The translations under genes were made by a program, and so were the position numbers. Positions 53,387 through 61,667 of a DNA stretch of 64,000 nucleotides are shown piece by piece. The stretch is from Pelomonas sp965229315 (GTDB taxonomy: Bacteria; Pseudomonadota; Gammaproteobacteria; Burkholderiales; Burkholderiaceae_C). Under the pieces are notes generated by a model. That model ran no database searches. It saw only the letters and a program-made list of their open reading frames with translations, and had not been told where the DNA came from. The stretch's first letter is position 1. Each line of letters opens with the position of its first letter. The stretch covers positions 3,534,001 to 3,598,000 of the forward strand of contig NZ_CBDDJA010000002.1 of NCBI RefSeq assembly GCF_965229315.1, in the 5' to 3' direction.

Positions 53387-54262
53387 CATCGCCTCCAGGA
53401 ACACGCGCGTGCGCAGCGGCATCAGCCGCCGCTCCGGGAACACGGCCCAGGCCGTCGAGCCGGGCAGGCGCCAGTCCGGCAGCACGCGCTGCAGCCGGCC
53501 CGCCACCAGGGCGTCGGTGACGAGCAGCCGGTCGATGCCCGCGATGCCCACGCCCGCCTCCGCCATCTGCGCCAGCAGGCTGGGCGCATTGGCCAGCGTG
53601 CGCTGCACAGGCTTCACGACGACCGGCTCGGCGCCGTCGCGCATCAGTTGCCACGGCACGGGCTCGCCGGTGCGGCTCAGCAGCATCAGCCCGTGCATCT
53701 GGTCCAGCGCCTGCGGCAGCAGCGGCTCGCCCATGCGGGCCAGGTAGTCGGGCGACGCATACAGGCCCCAGTGCGTCGTCGCCAGGCGGCGCGCGGCGAG
53801 CTGGCTGTCCTCGGCCAGCTCGCCCATGCGGATGGCCAGGTCGAACCCCTCGCCGATGAGGTCCACGCGCCGCGGCGTCAGGTCCAGCTCCAGCTGCACC
53901 TCGGGGTACTGGATGGCGAACTCGGTGAGCACCCGCACGGCGATGTTCTGCGCGAAATCCGCCGGCATGCTCACGCGCAGCCGGCCGCTGGGCTTGCGCT
54001 GGCGGTGCAGGGCCAGCGCGAGCGCACCGTCCACCTCCGCGGCCACGGCCCGCGCATGCTCCAGCACGCCGGCACCAAAGTCCGTCAGCGCCAGCTTGCG
54101 CGTGCTGCGCAGCAGCAGCTTCTCGCCCAGCCGCGTCTCCAGCGCCGCGATGCGCCGTGACACCGTGCTCTTGGGCCAGTGCACCCGCTCGGCCGCGCGG
54201 CTGAAGCTGCCGGCCTCCATCACGCGGGCGAACAGCAGCAGATCGTCGGCGTCCGATTCCAT
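53348..54262 (-). CDS. LysR-family transcriptional regulator
   Basis: A 304-residue LysR regulator. The winged HTH is LLLFARVMEAGSFSRAAERVHWPKSTVSRRI at residues 7-40; the co-inducer-binding domain follows (GRLRVSMPADFAQNIAV, DLAIRMGELAEDSQL). This is the LTTR subclass with a PBP2 domain found next to quinone reductases. It is divergent from azoR-pirin, which it probably regulates. Confidence 0.92.
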   Translation of the reverse strand: MESDADDLLLFARVMEAGSFSRAAERVHWPKSTVSRRIAALETRLGEKLLLRSTRKLALTDFGAGVLEHARAVAAEVDGALALALHRQRKPSGRLRVSMPADFAQNIAVRVLTEFAIQYPEVQLELDLTPRRVDLIGEGFDLAIRMGELAEDSQLAARRLATTHWGLYASPDYLARMGEPLLPQALDQMHGLMLLSRTGEPVPWQLMRDGAEPVVVKPVQRTLANAPSLLAQMAEAGVGIAGIDRLLVTDALVAGRLQRVLPDWRLPGSTAWAVFPERRLMPLRTRVFLEAMSALLQGCPTPAA

Positions 54263-54274
54263 TCCCAGCCCTCA

Positions 54275-54286
54275 TTGATCCATCAA
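54275..54286. promoter_or_regulatory. Putative LysR operator between lysR and azoR
   Basis: TTGAT-CC-ATCAA is a 5-2-5 dyad with the T-N11-A layout of LysR boxes, 12 bases from the lysR start and 92 bases from azoR. Confidence 0.5.
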
Positions 54287-54377
54287 CGGAACAATCTTAT
54301 GCAGATTGGCGGCTTCCGGTGCCGATTCAGCAATCCTAGAGTTCATCCATCGCCACCCCTCCCCCACGGAGCCCCTG

Positions 54378-54983
54378 ATGAACATCCTGCAAATCAACGC
54401 CAGCGCCCGCCGCCTGCAAGACGACCAAGGCTCGGTCTCCACCCGCCTGGCCAACGAACTGACCGCCGGCCTGCGCGCCGCCTCGGCTGACGCCACCGTC
54501 ACGGTGCGCGACCTGGCCGTGACGCCCCAGCCTGTGCTGGACGAAGCCGCGCTGGGCGCCCTCTTCACGCCGGCCGACCAGCGCAGCCCCGAGCAGGCCG
54601 CCCGCGTCGCGCTGGACGACGCGCTGATCGCCGAGCTGCAGGCCGCCGACACGGTCGTCATCGGCGTGCCCATGTACAACTTCAACGTCACCGCCCAGTT
54701 CAAGAACTGGATCGACGCGGTGGCCCGCGCAGGCGTCACCTTCAAGTACGGCGAGACCGGCCCGGTCGGCCTGGTGACCGGCAAGAAGGTGTTCGTCGTC
54801 ACCAGCCGCGGCGGCATCCACCGCGGCCAGCCCAGCGACCAGATGACACCCTACCTGCGCACCGTGCTGGCCTTCCTGGGCATGACCGATGTCGAGTTCG
54901 TCTACGCCGAGGGCATGGCCTTCGCGGCCGAACAAGGCCTGGCCAACGCCCGCGCGCAAATCTCTGAACTTCTGACCGCCTGA
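54378..54983 (+). CDS. azoR: FMN-dependent NADH:quinone/azo reductase AzoR
   Basis: A 201-residue flavodoxin-like protein. NILQINASARR binds FMN phosphate; GVPMYNFNVTAQFKNWIDAVARAGVTFKY and TSRGGIHRG are AzoR signatures. It reduces quinones (and azo dyes) by two electrons and protects against electrophile stress. It is followed after 9 bases by the pirin gene. Confidence 0.92.
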   Translation: MNILQINASARRLQDDQGSVSTRLANELTAGLRAASADATVTVRDLAVTPQPVLDEAALGALFTPADQRSPEQAARVALDDALIAELQAADTVVIGVPMYNFNVTAQFKNWIDAVARAGVTFKYGETGPVGLVTGKKVFVVTSRGGIHRGQPSDQMTPYLRTVLAFLGMTDVEFVYAEGMAFAAEQGLANARAQISELLTA

Positions 54984-54992
54984 GGACACCCC

Positions 54993-55865
54993 ATGAACGC
55001 CGTCGCCACATCCCTGTTGAACCACCCGCGCGAGGTCGAACGCCTCGTCGCCGGCCAGCCGACCAGCGACGGTGCGGGCGTCAAGTTGAACCGCGTGCTG
55101 ACGAACAACCTGCAGCGCCGGCTCGACCCCTTCCTGATGCTCGACGCCTTCGGCACGGACAACCCCGACGACTACGTCGCCGGCTTCCCCGACCACCCGC
55201 ACCGCGGCTTCGAGACCATCACCTACATGCTCAACGGCCGCATGCGCCACCGCGACTCCGCCGGCAACGAGGGCTTGATCAGCGACGGCGGCGTGCAATG
55301 GATGACCGCCGGCCGCGGCGTCATCCACAGCGAGACGCCGGAGCAGAGCGAGGGCCGCATGGCGGGCTTCCAGCTGTGGCTGAACCTGCCAGCCAAGGAC
55401 AAGCTGTGCGACCCGTGGTACCGCGACATCACGGACGCCGAGGTGCCGACGTTCGAACTGGACGGCGCGAGCGTGCGCGTCATCGCCGGCGAGAGCCACG
55501 GCGTGGCCGGCGCAGTGCAGCGCGACTACACCGAGCCTCTGTACCTCGACCTGCAGCTCGCGCCGGGCGCCCGCTTCGAGCAGTTGCTGCCGGCCGGGCA
55601 CAACGTGTTCGCCTATGTGTACGACGGCGCGCTGAAGTTCGATAGCGGCTGCACCGTGCCGGCCGGCCGCATGGCGATCTTCGCCAACACGCCGGGCAGC
55701 GACGGCGTGCGCCTGCAGGCCGGCGAGCAGCCGACGCGCGCGCTGCTGATCGCGGGCCGGCCGCTGAACGAGCCTATCGTGCAGTACGGTCCCTTCGTGA
55801 TGAACCACGAGTCCGAACTGATCCAGGCGGTGCGCGACTACCAGGCCGGCCGGCTGGCCGCCTGA
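54993..55865 (+). CDS. Pirin family protein (probable quercetin-2,3-dioxygenase-like)
   Basis: A 290-residue double cupin. The metal site is DHPHRGFETITYM (two His), then the second site VIHSETPE (His, Glu). Pirins have quercetinase activity or act as iron-dependent regulators. The operon with AzoR under a LysR regulator suggests a response to quinones or flavonoids. Confidence 0.92.
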   Translation: MNAVATSLLNHPREVERLVAGQPTSDGAGVKLNRVLTNNLQRRLDPFLMLDAFGTDNPDDYVAGFPDHPHRGFETITYMLNGRMRHRDSAGNEGLISDGGVQWMTAGRGVIHSETPEQSEGRMAGFQLWLNLPAKDKLCDPWYRDITDAEVPTFELDGASVRVIAGESHGVAGAVQRDYTEPLYLDLQLAPGARFEQLLPAGHNVFAYVYDGALKFDSGCTVPAGRMAIFANTPGSDGVRLQAGEQPTRALLIAGRPLNEPIVQYGPFVMNHESELIQAVRDYQAGRLAA

Positions 55866-55880
55866 CCGCCCGCCCCTGCC

Positions 55881-55917
55881 AGCGGCCCACGTCCTTCCCC
55901 CTAGGTCGTGGGCCGCT
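55881..55917 (+). terminator. Hairpin after the pirin gene
   Basis: A perfect 11-bp stem, 55881-55891 with 55907-55917, has a 15-base loop and is followed by GACTTTC. Likely end of azoR-pirin; the T-run is short. Confidence 0.5.
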
Positions 55918-55992
55918 GACTTTCGGCATGCACCATCGCCCGTCCTAGCCTGCCGGGCCGCCAGTCAACGGGCGGTCGGAGAGCGGAAAAAG

Positions 55993-57372
55993 ATGAGGAC
56001 AAACATGACAGGACGGCACGGCGTGGCCGCCGTGCTGATGTGGCTGTTGACCGCCTGCGGTGGCGGGGGCGGCGGGACCGGCGGCGGCGACGCCGCACCG
56101 CTGCAACTGGCCACGCCCGGCCAGGCGGTGGTCAAGGTGCGCAGCCAGGGCACGGCCTGGGCGGCGCTGGCCGAGACCTCGCGCTCGCCCGAGATTCCCA
56201 CGCGGCCCGACCGGCGCTTGCTGCTTTCGCCACCCGACGGCGGCAGCGGCGGCGCGGACTTCGTGCCGCCGGCGGGCTGGTCGCTGCTGGACTTCGCATT
56301 GCATCCGTCGGGCCAGCTCAGCCTGCTGCTGGGCAGCGACCGCGAGCTGCGCCTGCTGCGCGTGTCCGCCGCGGGCCAGGTGTTGCGCGAGCAGGACTTC
56401 CTCGACCCGCTGGCCGCCAGCGACCCCTTCGTCGGCAACCCGCGCGACGCCCGCGATCCGCAGTCGCTGCTGCCCCACATCACCCGCGACGCCGCGCGCC
56501 TCACGCCGCTGGGCGAGGACGTCGCGCTGGCCTTCCGCTCGGGCCGCCATGCGGTGGTGCTGCACCGCCTGGGCTACGCGGCCGGCACCGGCTTCACCGG
56601 CCAATGGCGCCGCATCGTGGAGCCGGGTGTCTACATCGGCGCGCGCTTCATGACCAGCGGCAGCTTCGATCCGTTCAAGAGCCTGGACCATCAGTGGCGC
56701 GTCGTGCTGGACGCCGACCCGCAGGGCCGCATCGCGCTGGCGGTGAGCCTGGATTTCACCGACGGCGCCGAGGGCCACACGCAGTACTTCGGCGAGACCC
56801 TCGACCCGCAGCTGTTCAACGGCGTGCTGCTGAGCCAGTTCAGCGCCACCGGCCAACGCGTCGGCACGACCGCCATCGACACCCGGTACCGCGGCGAGCT
56901 GCACGCACTGCGCTGGGTGGGCGGCCAGGTCGCCGTGGCCGGCCGCGTGCGCAGCGCCGGGACGGCCGACGGCTGGGACGCCTTCCTGGCGCTGGTGCCC
57001 GCAGGCGCCACGACGCTGGCGGCGTACCGCGTACTGGACTTCGACGCCGGCGACGTGATCCTCGACATCGCGCAGCGCGCCGACGCCGGCCTGCTGGTGG
57101 CCGGCAGCACCGGCTACACGCAGAACCCCAGCGGCGCCAGCGTCTCTGAAGGCGCCAGGCCGCTGCTGGCGCAACTGGCCGCCGACGGCCAGCTGCAGCA
57201 GCGCCTCACGCCCACGGCGGGCCTGCGCCACAACCAGTTGCGTGCGCTGGCGCTGCGCGGCAACGGCGCGTGGCTGCTGGGCGGCATGGAGAACGGCCCC
57301 GGCACGCACTCGGCCGACGCCGATCCAGCGCTGCTGAAGGCGGATGGCTATCTGCGCGAACAGCGCCTGTGA
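55993..57372 (+). CDS. Hypothetical lipoprotein, possibly beta-propeller
   Basis: A 459-residue protein. The signal peptide ends in a lipobox LLTAC followed by poly-Gly. The body shows repeated beta-strand blocks (LDFALHPSGQLSLLLGSDRELRLLR, WRVVLDADPQGRIALAVSLDF, ALRWVGGQVAVAGRV, DIAQRADAGLLVAGST), suggesting a propeller. No catalytic motif is recognised. Either ATG 55993 or 56005 may be used. Confidence 0.7.
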   Translation: MRTNMTGRHGVAAVLMWLLTACGGGGGGTGGGDAAPLQLATPGQAVVKVRSQGTAWAALAETSRSPEIPTRPDRRLLLSPPDGGSGGADFVPPAGWSLLDFALHPSGQLSLLLGSDRELRLLRVSAAGQVLREQDFLDPLAASDPFVGNPRDARDPQSLLPHITRDAARLTPLGEDVALAFRSGRHAVVLHRLGYAAGTGFTGQWRRIVEPGVYIGARFMTSGSFDPFKSLDHQWRVVLDADPQGRIALAVSLDFTDGAEGHTQYFGETLDPQLFNGVLLSQFSATGQRVGTTAIDTRYRGELHALRWVGGQVAVAGRVRSAGTADGWDAFLALVPAGATTLAAYRVLDFDAGDVILDIAQRADAGLLVAGSTGYTQNPSGASVSEGARPLLAQLAADGQLQQRLTPTAGLRHNQLRALALRGNGAWLLGGMENGPGTHSADADPALLKADGYLREQRL

Positions 57373-57398
57373 ACGCAGCGGCGCGGAGAATCCGCCGC

Positions 57399-58013
57399 AT
57401 GACCTTCGCGCCCGACCGCCGCCACAGCCCCGCCGCCGAACGCAACGGCCCACCCATCCTCGCGGCGCTGCAGCGCCTGCTGCCGCCCACCGGCGTGATG
57501 CTCGAGATCGCCAGCGGCACCGGCCAGCATGCGGCGTTCTTCGGCGCCGGCCTGCCGGGCTGGGCCTGGCAGCCCAGCGACGCCGAGGCCGCCGCACTGC
57601 CCTCCATCGCCGCCTGGTGCAACGGTCTCCCGAACCTGCGGCCGCCGCTGCTGCTGGATGTGCTGGACGCCGCCTGGTCCAGCGCCCCGGACCAGGTCGA
57701 CGCGATCTACTGCGCCAACATGATCCACATCGCGCCCTGGGCGTGCACGGCGGGGCTGATGCAGGGAGCGGCGCGACATCTGGCGCCGCGCGGGCTGTTG
57801 CTGACCTACGGGCCCTACCTCGAAGACGACGTTGCGACAGCGCCCAGCAACCTCGCCTTCGACGCCGATCTGCGCAGGCGCGACGCCGCCTGGGGCTTGC
57901 GCCGCCTGGCCGATGTCGCGGCGCAAGCTGCGGCGGCAGGCTTGCAGCTTCGGGAGCGGCTGAGCCTGCCGGCCAACAACCTGCTGCTGGCCTGGGGGTC
58001 GGCCCCTCGGTGA
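57399..58013 (+). CDS. DUF938 SAM-dependent methyltransferase-like protein
   Basis: A 204-residue protein. The SAM-binding motif is MLEIASGTGQHAAFF near residue 34; SPAAERNGPPIL at the N-terminus and YCANMIHIAPWACTAGL in the middle are DUF938 signatures. Substrate unknown. GGAG precedes the start by 9 bases, and the upstream lipoprotein ends 26 bases before. Confidence 0.85.
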   Translation: MTFAPDRRHSPAAERNGPPILAALQRLLPPTGVMLEIASGTGQHAAFFGAGLPGWAWQPSDAEAAALPSIAAWCNGLPNLRPPLLLDVLDAAWSSAPDQVDAIYCANMIHIAPWACTAGLMQGAARHLAPRGLLLTYGPYLEDDVATAPSNLAFDADLRRRDAAWGLRRLADVAAQAAAAGLQLRERLSLPANNLLLAWGSAPR

Positions 58014-58099
58014 ACCCGGCCGACACGACGTCGCCGACCCGACGCCGGCAATGATTGTTTACTCGGGTCCTACACACGGGCCGCGTATGCTGGTTTTCC

Positions 58100-59308
58100 A
58101 TGACGAGCCCACGCGATCCCAAGTCCCAGCCACCGCACCACACGGGTGAAGAGTGCATCCTGGTGCTGCAAGGCGGAGGCGCCCTGGGCGCCTACCAGGC
58201 CGGCGTTTTCCAGGCCCTGTCCACCGTGTACCGGGAACCGACCTGGCTGGCCGGCATCTCCATCGGCGCCATCAACGCCGCGCTGATCGTGGGCAACCCG
58301 GCGAACCGGCGCGTGGAGCGGCTGCGTGAATTCTGGGAGTTGGTCAGCTCGTCGCCGCAGGCATCGGTGCCCGGCAGCTGGGCGTCGCTGCTGAACAAGC
58401 TGCCGGCGCGCGAGTCGCTCAACGAGGCCAGCGCCGCCCGCGCCATGCTGTTCGGCGTGCCGGGCTTCTTCGCACCGCGCTTCCCGCCGGCCCCGCTGCA
58501 GCCGCGCGGCACGCCCGAGGCCATCAGCTACTACGACACCGCACCGTTGCGCGCCACGCTCGAGCGGCTGGTGGACTTCGATCTCATCAACTCGGGCAAG
58601 GTGCGGCTGTCGGTCGGTGCGGTGAATGTGCGCACCGGCAACTTCGAGTATTTCGACTCCGCCAAACAGCCCCTGGACGTGCGCCATGTGATGGCCAGTG
58701 GCGCTCTGCCGCCAGGCTTTGCGCCGGTGGAGATCGACGGGGAGCATTACTGGGACGGCGGGCTGGTATCGAACACGCCGCTGCAGTACGTGCTCGACCA
58801 GCCGGGCAAGCACTACCGCACCGTGTTCCAGGTCGACCTCTTCCCGGCCACCGGCAGCTTGCCCGCCACGCTGGCCGAGGTGACGGAGCGCGAGAAGGAC
58901 ATCCGCTTCTCCAGCCGCACGCGCCTGAACACCACCAACGAGCTGGATCGCCAGGTGATCGCGCAGGCCGCCCAGCGCCTGCTCGCCAAGCTGCCGCCCG
59001 CGCTGCGCGACGACCCGGACGCCCTGGCCCTGTCGCGCCTGCGCAGCGAGGCCGGCGTCGATGTGGTGCACCTCATCTACCGCAGCAAGCACTACGAGAC
59101 GCAGGCGAAGGACTACGAGTTCTCGCGGCTTTCGATGCAGGAACACTGGGACAGCGGCAAGGCCGACATGGCCCACACCCTGCACGACCCGCGCTGGACG
59201 GGCCATGCGCGCTCGGCCTACGGGGTGCGCGTTTTCGATCTCTCCGCCGACAGCCCTTCAGTGGCCGACGTTCACCCAACAATGGCAAGCCCGCATGAAC
59301 ATCGCTGA
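58100..59308 (+). CDS. Patatin-like phospholipase
   Basis: A 402-residue protein. LQGGGALGAYQAGVFQAL is the oxyanion loop, GISIGA holds the nucleophile Ser (GxSxG), and the dyad Asp is in WDGGLVSNTP. A C-terminal extension of about 120 residues is typical of the bacterial DUF3734 form found with 3-hydroxybutyrate dehydrogenase. It heads the operon with acetoacetate decarboxylase and bdhA. The start at MTSPRD avoids 15 unlikely residues; the end overlaps the next gene by 14 bases. Confidence 0.88.
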   Translation: MTSPRDPKSQPPHHTGEECILVLQGGGALGAYQAGVFQALSTVYREPTWLAGISIGAINAALIVGNPANRRVERLREFWELVSSSPQASVPGSWASLLNKLPARESLNEASAARAMLFGVPGFFAPRFPPAPLQPRGTPEAISYYDTAPLRATLERLVDFDLINSGKVRLSVGAVNVRTGNFEYFDSAKQPLDVRHVMASGALPPGFAPVEIDGEHYWDGGLVSNTPLQYVLDQPGKHYRTVFQVDLFPATGSLPATLAEVTEREKDIRFSSRTRLNTTNELDRQVIAQAAQRLLAKLPPALRDDPDALALSRLRSEAGVDVVHLIYRSKHYETQAKDYEFSRLSMQEHWDSGKADMAHTLHDPRWTGHARSAYGVRVFDLSADSPSVADVHPTMASPHEHR

Positions 59309-60032
59309 CGTCAAACGCAAGGCCTTCGCCATGCCGCTCACCAGCCCGGCATTCCCGCCCGGGCCGTACCGGTTCGTGAACCGCGAGTTCCTGATCGTGA
59401 CCTACCGCACCGACCTGGACGCGCTGCGTGCCGTGGTGCCGGAGCCGCTGCAGATCACCGAGCCCATCGTCAAGTACGAATTCATCCGCATGCCCGACTC
59501 GACGGGTTTCGGCGACTACACGGAATCCGGCCAGGTCATCCCGGTGACGTTCGAAGGCGTCGCCGGCGGCTACGTGCATTCGATGTACCTCAACGACGAA
59601 GCGCCGATTGCCGGCGGGCGCGAGCTGTGGGGCTTCCCGAAGAAGCTGGCCGCACCGACGCTGACCGCCGAGACCGACACGCTGATCGGCACCCTGAACT
59701 ACGGTTCGGTGCGCGTGGCCACGGCCACGATGGGCTACAAGCACCGCACGCTCGATGCCGCCGCCGTCCGCGCCGGCATGCTGACCCCGAACTACCTGTT
59801 GAAGATCATTCCCCACGTGGACGGCAGCGCGCGCATCTGCGAGCTGGTGCGCTACTACCTCGAAGACGTGACGATCAAAGGCGCATGGACCGGCCCGGCC
59901 GCGCTGGAGCTGGCGCACCACGCCCTGGCGCCCGTTGCGCAATTGCCCGTGCTGGAGGTGATCTCCGGCACCCACATCCTGAGCGACATGACGCTCGGCA
60001 TGGGCACGGTCATCCACGACTATCTCGCTTGA
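59295..60032 (+). CDS. adc: Acetoacetate decarboxylase
   Basis: A 245-residue enzyme that converts acetoacetate to acetone and CO2. The Schiff-base lysine lies in ELWGFPKKLAAP. PFxxPGPYRFVNREFLIVTYRTD-like and YGSVRVATATMGYKH segments are conserved. It is in an operon with a patatin and 3-hydroxybutyrate dehydrogenase, consistent with ketone-body/PHB monomer use. Confidence 0.95.
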   Translation: MNIADVKRKAFAMPLTSPAFPPGPYRFVNREFLIVTYRTDLDALRAVVPEPLQITEPIVKYEFIRMPDSTGFGDYTESGQVIPVTFEGVAGGYVHSMYLNDEAPIAGGRELWGFPKKLAAPTLTAETDTLIGTLNYGSVRVATATMGYKHRTLDAAAVRAGMLTPNYLLKIIPHVDGSARICELVRYYLEDVTIKGAWTGPAALELAHHALAPVAQLPVLEVISGTHILSDMTLGMGTVIHDYLA

Positions 60033-60068
60033 GACTTCCCCCAACCCCCTTTTGAAAGCACGGACCCC

Positions 60069-60851
60069 ATGAAACTCGACAACAAGGTTTGCATCGTCAC
60101 CGGCGCGGCGAGCGGCATCGGCAAGGAAATCGCCAACACCTTTGCCCGCGAAGGCGGCAAGGTGGTGATCGCGGACCTGAACAAGGATGCCGCGCAAGCC
60201 GCCGCCGACGAGATCAAGGCCGCCGGCGGCAGCGCGATGGCCGTGGCGATGGACGTGACCAATGAAGAGCAGGTCAACGCGGCGGTCGCCGAGGTCGTCG
60301 CTGCCTGGGGCGGCGTGGACGTGCTGGTCAGCAATGCCGGCATCCAGATCGTGCATCCGATCGAAGAGTTCCCGTTCGCCGACTGGAAGAAGATGCTGGC
60401 GATCCACCTCGACGGCGCGTTCCTGACCACCAAGGCCTGCATGCCGCTGATGCAGAAGTCGGGCCGGGGCGGCAGCATCATCTACATGGGTTCGGTGCAC
60501 TCGAAGGAGGCTTCTGTGTTGAAGTCCGCCTACGTGACGGCCAAGCACGGGCTCATCGGGCTGTGCAAGACCGTGTCGAAGGAAGGTGGCAAGCACGGCA
60601 TCCGCGCCAACGTGATCTGCCCCGGTTTCGTCCGCACGCCGCTGGTGGAAAAGCAGATTCCCGAGCAGGCCCAGGCCCTGGGCATCAGTGAGGACGACGT
60701 GATCAAGAAGGTCATGCTCAAGGACACTGTGGACGGCGAATTCACGACCGTGCAGGACGTGGCGGAAGTGGCGCTGCTGTTTGCCGGCTTCAACTCCAAC
60801 GCGCTCACCGGCCAGTCGCTGGTCGTGAGCCATGGCTGGTTCATGCAGTAG
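60069..60851 (+). CDS. bdhA: 3-hydroxybutyrate dehydrogenase
   Basis: A 260-residue short-chain dehydrogenase. Motifs: TGAASGIGKEIA (NAD binding), NAG in VSNAGIQIVHPIEEF, Ser in YMGSVHSKEAS, YxxxK in SAYVTAKHG, and PGFVRTPLVEKQIPEQA, a BdhA hallmark. It oxidises D-3-hydroxybutyrate to acetoacetate, the substrate of the preceding enzyme's family. Confidence 0.95.
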   Translation: MKLDNKVCIVTGAASGIGKEIANTFAREGGKVVIADLNKDAAQAAADEIKAAGGSAMAVAMDVTNEEQVNAAVAEVVAAWGGVDVLVSNAGIQIVHPIEEFPFADWKKMLAIHLDGAFLTTKACMPLMQKSGRGGSIIYMGSVHSKEASVLKSAYVTAKHGLIGLCKTVSKEGGKHGIRANVICPGFVRTPLVEKQIPEQAQALGISEDDVIKKVMLKDTVDGEFTTVQDVAEVALLFAGFNSNALTGQSLVVSHGWFMQ

Positions 60852-60935
60852 GCGCCGCAGCCGGTCGGGGCAGATGGCCGCGCGACCGGATGGCGGCCCC
60901 GCGCGGCGTCCAGGTGCGGGCTTGGGCGGCCACCG

Positions 60936-61667
60936 TCACTGCTGGTGGCTCGCACCCAGGTAAGTCTCGATGACGCGGGGGTCGGAGCCCAGTGCCGTGG
61001 CGGGGCCGCTGAGCCCGAACTCCCCCGTCTCCAGCACATACCCGTGGTCGGCCACACGCAGTGCCGCACGCGCGTTCTGCTCCACGAGCAGGATGCCCAC
61101 GCCACTGGCGCGCAGGTCGTCGACGATGGCGAAGATCTCGCGCACGATCAGCGGCGCCAGGCCCAGGCTGGGTTCGTCCAGCATCAAGAGCTTGGGTTGG
61201 CCCATCAGCGCGCGGCCCAGCGCCAGCATCTGGCGCTCGCCGCCGGACAGCGTGCCCGCCGCCTGCGCGCGGCGCTCCTTCAACCGCGGGAAGCGCGCAT
61301 AGACGCTCTCCAGCCCGTCGCGCCAGCGCCGGTCGCCCAGCTTGCGCGGCCGCCAGCCGCCCAGCAGCAGGTTGTCCTCCACCGTCATCGTGCCGAACAG
61401 CTCGCGCTTCTCGGGCACCAGGGCCAGGCCGGCCAGCACGCGCTCTTCCAGCGTGAGCCGGGCGATGTCTTCACCCGCGAAGCGCAGCGTGCCGCTGCGT
61501 GACGGGATCAGCCCCATCAGCGCGCCCAGCAGCGTGGACTTGCCGGCGCCATTGGGGCCGATGACCGTGACGACGCTCTTCTCGGCGGCCGAGAAGCTCA
61601 GGCCGTGCAGCACCTCGGCACGGCCATAGCCGGCATGCAGGTCGGCAACTTCGAGAAGCGCGCTCAT
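60936..61667 (-). CDS. livF: Branched-chain amino acid ABC transporter ATPase LivF
   Basis: A 243-residue ATPase. Walker A GPNGAGKST, signature LSGGERQMLALGRAL, Walker B LMLDEPSLGLAP, H-loop VEQNARAAL. LGLAPLIVREIF is typical of LivF. It overlaps the LivM-LivG fusion gene by ATGA. The gap before bdhA (84 bases) is convergent. Confidence 0.95.
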   Translation of the reverse strand: MSALLEVADLHAGYGRAEVLHGLSFSAAEKSVVTVIGPNGAGKSTLLGALMGLIPSRSGTLRFAGEDIARLTLEERVLAGLALVPEKRELFGTMTVEDNLLLGGWRPRKLGDRRWRDGLESVYARFPRLKERRAQAAGTLSGGERQMLALGRALMGQPKLLMLDEPSLGLAPLIVREIFAIVDDLRASGVGILLVEQNARAALRVADHGYVLETGEFGLSGPATALGSDPRVIETYLGASHQQ